A DNA stretch of 64,000 nt, from NCBI RefSeq assembly GCF_900086645.1, contig NZ_LT576451.1, positions 1,550,001 to 1,614,000 on the forward strand, read 5' to 3'. The stretch is from Curtobacterium sp. 9128 (GTDB lineage: Bacteria; Actinomycetota; Actinomycetes; Actinomycetales; Microbacteriaceae). A program made the position numbers and the translations under genes. The first letter of the stretch is position 1, and every line of letters starts with the position of its first letter. Shown here in pieces: positions 59,622 through 64,000 of this stretch. Below the pieces are notes generated by a model. It was not told the DNA's origin. It saw only the letters and a program-made list of their open reading frames with translations, and did no database searches.

Positions 59622-59924
59622 TCACGGTGCGAGGCCGGGACCGACCAGCGACATCCGCCACAGGTACTCGCTGTGGTCCGGACGACGCCACCGGACGATC
59701 ACGACGCCGGTCTCTTCCGGGCCGGCGCCGAACACCGCGATCCCGATGCTGCGACCGGGTTCGAGGCGGCGCACGACAAGCGGCGGGCAGTAGCCGGTGC
59801 CGAGGTGGGTGAGGCTCAGTCCGTCGACCGGTTCGTCGGACATGTTCGTGAGGTCGTACCGTCGGGGCGCATGCGTGCGGTCGACGACGAACGGGACAGC
59901 GTAGGCGGTTGGTGCGGGGTGCAT
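59622..59924 (-). CDS. Small hypothetical protein
   Basis: 100 residues, no signal or membrane helix. PRRYDLTNMSDEPVDGLSLTHLG and the C-terminal RRPDHSEYLWRMSLVG suggest a small beta-rich fold. No family recognised. ATG 59924 lies 7 nt after TAACCT (complement of 59932-59937), as in many genes of this window. It ends 11 bp from the convergent CDP-glycerol transferase. Its start region is C-rich on the coding strand. Confidence 0.6.
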   Translation of the reverse strand: MHPAPTAYAVPFVVDRTHAPRRYDLTNMSDEPVDGLSLTHLGTGYCPPLVVRRLEPGRSIGIAVFGAGPEETGVVIVRWRRPDHSEYLWRMSLVGPGLAP

Positions 59925-60043
59925 GGGGGCGAGGTTAGGGGGAGGGTCCGACGCTGGGGGTGCCGGAGTGCCCTGTGGGCCCTTGGGTTGTGGAGCGGGG
60001 GCGGATCGGCCTGGTTGTTGGGGAGAGGGGCCGACGACCGGGC

Positions 60044-60814
60044 TCAGACGCCGTAGTCGGCGGAGTACTTCGCGAGTGCGTCCTCGATCGGCCCGTCGAG
60101 CTGCAGACGTCCCTTGTCGAGGTACAGCCCCCGCTTGCAGAAGCGCCGGAGGTCCTTGTCGCTGTGGGACACGAAGAAGAGGGTCCGACCGCCGGCCAGG
60201 AGTTCCTCGATCCGCTTGTAGCACTTCTCGCGGAAGGCCTTGTCGCCGACCGCCAGGACCTCGTCGACGAGGATCACGGGCTCGTCGAGGCGGGAGATCA
60301 CCGCGAACGCGATGCGGACCTTCATGCCGCTCGACAGGTGCTTGTACGGGGTGTCGACGAAGTCGCCGATCTCCGCGAAGTCGATGATCTCGTCGAAGCC
60401 GTCGCGGATCTCGGCCCGGGACATCCCGTGCAGGCCCGCCGTGAGGTAGACGTTGTCGCGCACCGTCAGGTCACCGACGAACCCGCCGGTGATCTCGATG
60501 AGCGGGGCGACGCCGGCGCCGACGTGCACGCGGCCCTCGTCGGGGAGCATCACCTGCGCCACGAGCTTCAGGAGCGTGGACTTGCCCTGGCCGTTCCGCC
60601 CGACGACACCGATCGCCTCGCCGGGACGGACGTCGAACGAGACGTGGCGCAGCGCCCAGAACTCGTCACCGCGCTTGCGTCGGTTGCTGCCGCCGAAGAG
60701 GTCCTTGAAGCTGCGGCTCGCCCGACGGTTCCGCTTGAAACGGATGCCGGCGTCACGGACCGAGATGACCGGCTTCCCGGTCGTGGTCTGGGTCGTGGAC
60801 TCGGTCGCGGTCAT
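60044..60814 (-). CDS. Polysaccharide/teichoic acid export ABC ATPase (TagH/Wzt-like)
   Basis: 256 residues. Walker A is GRNGQGKST, with HLSSGMKVRIAFAVISRL as signature and PVILVDEVLAVGDKAF as Walker B. The NRRASRSFKDLFGG insert near residue 35 is typical of TagH/Wzt ATPases. There is no C-terminal carbohydrate-binding domain, so chain-end recognition as in Wzt of E. coli O9a is not expected. ATG 60814 shares one base with the permease stop (TGATG). It energises export of the polymer made by the neighbouring genes. Confidence 0.92.
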   Translation of the reverse strand: MTATESTTQTTTGKPVISVRDAGIRFKRNRRASRSFKDLFGGSNRRKRGDEFWALRHVSFDVRPGEAIGVVGRNGQGKSTLLKLVAQVMLPDEGRVHVGAGVAPLIEITGGFVGDLTVRDNVYLTAGLHGMSRAEIRDGFDEIIDFAEIGDFVDTPYKHLSSGMKVRIAFAVISRLDEPVILVDEVLAVGDKAFREKCYKRIEELLAGGRTLFFVSHSDKDLRRFCKRGLYLDKGRLQLDGPIEDALAKYSADYGV

Positions 60815-61638
60815 CAGAGCTCCTTGAGGACGCGGTGTTCGCTGCGCCGGAACACGACGAGTCCGACGATGACCACGATCGCGGTGATCACGACGGACGC
60901 CAAGACCTCGAACCAGTCGAGCTGCTTCGGGAAGAACGCCGACCGGTAGATGCCGAAGATGCCCGTCAGCGGGTTGATCGCCGCGAGGGGGCGCAGGGCG
61001 TCCGGCAGGGCGTTCGTGCCGTAGATGATCGGTGAGGCGTAGAAGGCGAAGCGGAGGACGAGCTTGACGGCACGCTCGAGGTCGCGGAAGAACACCACGA
61101 GCGGCGCGACGATGAGCCCCAGGCCGTAGACGAGCGCGCACTGCAGCACGATCGCGAACGGGTAGAGCACGACCTGCCAGTGCACGTGGGCACCGGTCGC
61201 GATGACGAAGATCGCGAGCACCGGGATGCTCAGCAGGAACTCGATGCCCTTCGAGGCATCGATCCGCGCGACCCAGATGCTCCGCGGGATGGTAGTCGAC
61301 CGGATGAGCTTGGCTTCCTTGATGAACGCCCTGGTGGAGTCGGAGACCGCACCGGTGAACCACATCCACGGCAGCAGGGCCGTGAGCAGGAAGACGATGT
61401 AGGGCTCTTCACCGACGGAACCGCGGTGGAAGACCTGCGTGAAGACGAACCAGTAGATGCCCGACATCACGAGCGGGTCGAGGATCGACCAGACGTACCC
61501 GAGCGCGGACGTCGAGTACCGCACGCGGAGGTCGCGCTTGGTGAGCAACCACAGCGCCTGACGATAGCGCCGACCGGCACTGCGCGACGCTGCGGTGGCA
61601 GCAGTCGCGGGCACGGTCGGCGCACTCGCTGACGTCAT
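60814..61638 (-). CDS. Polysaccharide/teichoic acid export ABC permease (TagG/Wzm-like)
   Basis: 274 residues with six membrane helices of the ABC-2 fold. YRQALWLLTKRDLRVRYSTSALGYVWSILDPL is the usual N-terminal interface helix of TagG/Wzm proteins. ATG 61638 has GGAAGGA 5 nt upstream. It lies in a minus-strand operon after the cytidylyltransferase gene (41-bp gap) and before its ATPase. Confidence 0.92.
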   Translation of the reverse strand: MTSASAPTVPATAATAASRSAGRRYRQALWLLTKRDLRVRYSTSALGYVWSILDPLVMSGIYWFVFTQVFHRGSVGEEPYIVFLLTALLPWMWFTGAVSDSTRAFIKEAKLIRSTTIPRSIWVARIDASKGIEFLLSIPVLAIFVIATGAHVHWQVVLYPFAIVLQCALVYGLGLIVAPLVVFFRDLERAVKLVLRFAFYASPIIYGTNALPDALRPLAAINPLTGIFGIYRSAFFPKQLDWFEVLASVVITAIVVIVGLVVFRRSEHRVLKEL

Positions 61639-61679
61639 GGGGTCCTTCCGGCCGGGATCGCCGAGAGGAGGCTGGCGGC

Positions 61680-62375
61680 TCAGGCGAACAGGTTGTTCGC
61701 GCGCTCGAGGTCCTCGGCGAAGTCGATCTCGACCGCGTAGAGGTCGGAGATGTCGATGGGCGTCCAGCGTAGCCCGTCCTCGCCGATGGCAGCCTCGATG
61801 CCGCCCTCGAAGTACTCCTGGTCGTCGACGCGACCGAGGTGGTGGATGAGCGCCTGCTTGTCGGCGGCGGAGACGTAGTTGATGCCGACCGCTTCGCCGA
61901 GACCCCCGACGACCTGCTTCGAGAGCTTGTGGATGAAGCCCTCGGCGTCGACGGTGTACTTGACCTCTTCGTCGGACACCTTCTCGGTGTTGACGCTGAC
62001 GAACGAACGGTCCTGGTCCATCATGTCCGCGGCACGGACGAGGGCGCGCGGGTCGAAGACGACGTCGCCGTTCATCCAGAGGACGCCGCTCTTGCCGGTG
62101 GCCTTGAGCGCACGGAGGAGGCTCTTCGAGGTGTTCGTGGAGTCGTACGACTCGTTGTAGACGAAGTTCGCCTCGGGGAACGCCTCGACGATGTACTCCG
62201 ACTTGTAGCCGACGACGACCGTGATCCTGGCGCTCGAACCGAAGGCCGCACGGATGTTCTCGAACTGCTGCTGCATGATGGTGCGGCCGTCGCTGAGCTC
62301 GGTGAGCGGCTTCGGCAGGCTGCGCCCGAGGCGGCTGCCCATCCCTGCTGCGAGGATGACGATCTGCGTGGTCAT
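61680..62375 (-). CDS. LicC-like sugar/polyol-phosphate nucleotidyltransferase
   Basis: 231 residues with a Rossmann nucleotidyltransferase fold: ILAAGMGSRLGRSLPKPLTEL is the NTP-binding signature, VLWMNGDVVFD the metal-site Asp and EYFEGGIEAAI a later conserved acidic site. It resembles LicC (phosphocholine cytidylyltransferase) and similar enzymes that make CDP- or NDP-activated building blocks. Given the CDP-alcohol and CDP-glycerol family enzymes beside it, it may supply their CDP donor (inference). ATG 62375 has GGAAGGGA 6 nt upstream. Confidence 0.8.
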   Translation of the reverse strand: MTTQIVILAAGMGSRLGRSLPKPLTELSDGRTIMQQQFENIRAAFGSSARITVVVGYKSEYIVEAFPEANFVYNESYDSTNTSKSLLRALKATGKSGVLWMNGDVVFDPRALVRAADMMDQDRSFVSVNTEKVSDEEVKYTVDAEGFIHKLSKQVVGGLGEAVGINYVSAADKQALIHHLGRVDDQEYFEGGIEAAIGEDGLRWTPIDISDLYAVEIDFAEDLERANNLFA

Positions 62376-62674
62376 GGTGGTCCCTTCCGGTGTCCGCCCG
62401 CGCGCCCTGGGGCACGGGCGGGCCTCGTCGAGTCTGCTCGCAGTGCATCCGAGAACGCCGAGAGTCGCCGGCGACCGCATCCTTCGATGTGGCCGGGTGA
62501 CCCGTCAGGTGTTCGGTCCGAGCAGGTTTCCAAGTGGTGAACACTCCGTCGTGCCCTGGTGAATGATACGGAACGCCCCTCCGTCGGGGTACGTGCTGTG
62601 CGTCTTCGTAGTCATTTCGTGACACTGCAGGACGCGGCCCGCCGATGTCCGGACCGCATTGGTACGGTGGGGCC
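62376..62674. promoter_or_regulatory. 299-bp divergent region between LicC-like operon and ABC ATPase
   Basis: CCGCCCG and CGGGCGG (62394-62421) could form a hairpin in the LicC-like leader. A minus-strand TATCAT (complement of 62563-62568) is a candidate -10 with a leader of about 180 nt. The region 62505-62615 is less GC-rich than its surroundings. No gene seen. Confidence 0.45.
62663..62668 (+). promoter_or_regulatory. -10 TACGGT, leaderless promoter of ABC ATPase
   Basis: Six nt precede GTG 62675. This supports the full-length start with the acidic extension. Confidence 0.55.
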
Positions 62675-63985
62675 GTGACGCCAGCAGCAGGGGACGACGA
62701 GGACGTGTACGCGACGTCCGACGCTGCCTGGCTGACCGAGACGACCGCGCTCGACGAGGACGCCGACAGGGCCGACCATGACGCGGAAGACGACGACGAG
62801 ACGGCCGGGGACGACGTGGCCGAGGACGACACGGGGGACAGCGATGCGCACCACCGCCCTGGACAGGACGGTATGAGCGACCACACGACGACGTCGGAGG
62901 GGGAGACGGCGGAAGACGGGCGCGTCGAGGAGACCGGCGTGCTGCCGGCCGCCGCCCCGACGAGCACGACGAGCACGTCGAAGAAGCCGCGCGTCAAGCG
63001 CCCAGGTCGCGCGACACGCCCGCAGGGCGCCGCGGCGACGAACGCGGCCGCGACGGCGGACGCGGCCGCAGCGCCACAGTCGGACGCTGCCACCGCCTCC
63101 GAGCCGACCACGGACGCTCCGCAGGCCGACGACCGGACGGAGGACGAGCCTCCCGTCCGGACCAAGTCAGCACCGAAGAAAAGGACGCCCGCTGCCAAGC
63201 GAGGTGGGGCCGCGACCGCCCAGCAGCCGGTCGTGCTCCGGGCCAGCGGCCTCGTGAAGCGGTACGGGCAGACGCTCGCCGTGGACGAGGTCGACCTCGA
63301 GATCCGCCAGGGCTCCCTGTTCGGCGTCGTCGGCCCGAACGGTGCCGGCAAGACCACCACCCTGTCGATGCTCACCGGACTCCTGCGTCCGGACGCCGGC
63401 ACGGCGACCGTGCTGGACCACGACGTCTGGGCCGACCCGGCTGCCGCCAAACGCAGCATGGGGGTCCTGCCCGACCGACTGCGCCTGTTCGACCGGCTCA
63501 CCGGCGCGCAGCTGCTCTTCTACTCGGCGACGCTCCGCGGACTCGACGGCAAGACCGCCCGGTCGAGGAGCGCCGACCTGGCAGAGGCGTTCGGCCTCGG
63601 CGACGCGCTCGGCCGGCCCGTCGCGGACTACTCGGTCGGCATGGCGAAGAAGATCGCGCTGGCCGCGACCCTGATCCACTCCCCGCGCGTGCTCGTGCTC
63701 GACGAACCGTTCGAGTCCGTCGACCCGGTGAGCGCGACCACCATCACGGAGATCCTCCGGCGCTACACGCAGGGCGGCGGCACCGTCGTGCTGTCGAGCC
63801 ACTCGATGGAGCTCGTGCAGCGCACCTGCGACTCGGTGGCCATCATCGTCGGCGGCAAGGTGCTCGCATCGGGCACCATGGCGCAGGTCCGTGGGCGCAA
63901 GAGCCTCGAGGACAAGTTCGTCGAACTCGCGGGTGGCCGCGTCGTCGCGGAGAGCATGGAATGGTTGCACAGCTTCTCCGGCTGA
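62675..63985 (+). CDS. ABC-2 type transporter ATPase with long disordered N-terminus
   Basis: 436 residues. Residues 1-185 are low complexity: Asp/Glu-rich to about 75, then Ala/Thr/Pro with basic patches (KKPRVKRPGR). The ABC domain follows with GPNGAGKTTT near residue 220, a YSVGMAKK variant of the signature, VLVLDEPFESVDPVSA and SSHSMELVQRT. Typical relatives are about 250-310 residues. GTG 62675 is chosen from its TACGGT-N6 context; Met at 62873 is an alternative start. The next gene starts inside its 3' end. Confidence 0.85.
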   Translation: MTPAAGDDEDVYATSDAAWLTETTALDEDADRADHDAEDDDETAGDDVAEDDTGDSDAHHRPGQDGMSDHTTTSEGETAEDGRVEETGVLPAAAPTSTTSTSKKPRVKRPGRATRPQGAAATNAAATADAAAAPQSDAATASEPTTDAPQADDRTEDEPPVRTKSAPKKRTPAAKRGGAATAQQPVVLRASGLVKRYGQTLAVDEVDLEIRQGSLFGVVGPNGAGKTTTLSMLTGLLRPDAGTATVLDHDVWADPAAAKRSMGVLPDRLRLFDRLTGAQLLFYSATLRGLDGKTARSRSADLAEAFGLGDALGRPVADYSVGMAKKIALAATLIHSPRVLVLDEPFESVDPVSATTITEILRRYTQGGGTVVLSSHSMELVQRTCDSVAIIVGGKVLASGTMAQVRGRKSLEDKFVELAGGRVVAESMEWLHSFSG

Positions 63986-64000
63986 GGGCCGACCTGCTCG
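63961..64000 (+). CDS. Probable ABC transporter permease (5' end only)
   Basis: ATG 63961 opens a frame MVAQLLRLRADLL that runs off the window and overlaps the ATPase stop by 25 bp. The sequence resembles the start of ABC-2 permeases that pair with this kind of ATPase. Only 13 residues are visible. Confidence 0.5.
   Translation, partial: MVAQLLRLRADLL

Overview
The window is a high-GC (about 70%) actinobacterial chromosome segment. GTG starts are common. The gene content includes mycothiol-type deacetylation, the succinylase diaminopimelate route, AdnAB-like helicase-nucleases, DUF3117, DUF3107, and the UPF0182 and zincin_2 families. Together with teichoic-acid-like surface genes and the dispersed 3' palindromes, this suggests Microbacteriaceae, possibly Curtobacterium or a close relative (inferred from gene content, no search was run). 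No prophage, insertion sequence, CRISPR array or integrase was found. Most of it is core genome with little sign of recent transfer.

Layout. 1-3146: end of a peptide ABC importer (permease plus a fused double ATPase). 3666-12725: CPBP protease, typA, M20 hydrolase, lipoprotein, an MshB-like deacetylase fused to a membrane domain, ferredoxin, dapC and gltA. 13047-16371: dapD and dapE diverging from a 35-bp gap, then a PIG-V-like mannosyltransferase. 16350-25590: AI-2E family protein, DUF3117, AAA ATPase, O-methyltransferase, tatB, chitinase, mrp, DUF1003, MgtE_N/CBS protein and a stress protein. 25906-31865: GNAT, aminopeptidase P, PHP phosphoesterase, RhlE-like helicase, ferritin-like protein, a small membrane protein and DUF3107. 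31968-49219: adnA/adnB-like genes, an inactive-looking APH protein, nudC, uvrD2-like helicase, a ThiF-like protein, zincin, PDZ/Lon-like protease, UPF0182 and initiator tRNA. 49376-55265: aldo/keto reductase with divergent TetR, nitrilase, aminotransferase and an HtrA protease. 55518-62375: cell-surface glycopolymer synthesis and export. 62675-64000: ABC-2 type ATPase and the start of its permease. From memory, much of the order matches two M. tuberculosis blocks (roughly Rv1165-Rv1232c and Rv3193c-Rv3211), here joined.

Functional links. dapC, dapD and dapE are three steps of the succinylase lysine/diaminopimelate pathway. The MgtE_N-CBS, DUF1003 and mrp genes overlap as one operon. The adnA/adnB and nudC/uvrD2 pairs are joined by GTGA start-stop overlaps. 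The surface cluster has two GT2 enzymes, a CDP-alcohol transferase and a CDP-glycerol-type polymerase on one strand, facing a TagGH-like exporter and a LicC-like cytidylyltransferase on the other.

Two whole-window patterns stand out. First, about 20 of some 55 genes have a TAnnnT hexamer followed by 6-8 nt and then the start codon, which predicts leaderless mRNAs. Second, several families of long palindromes sit at gene 3' ends, mostly between convergent genes. The main family has arms close to GGACGGGAGGCTCGGTGC and occurs about ten times, and single arms also appear inside three coding regions.
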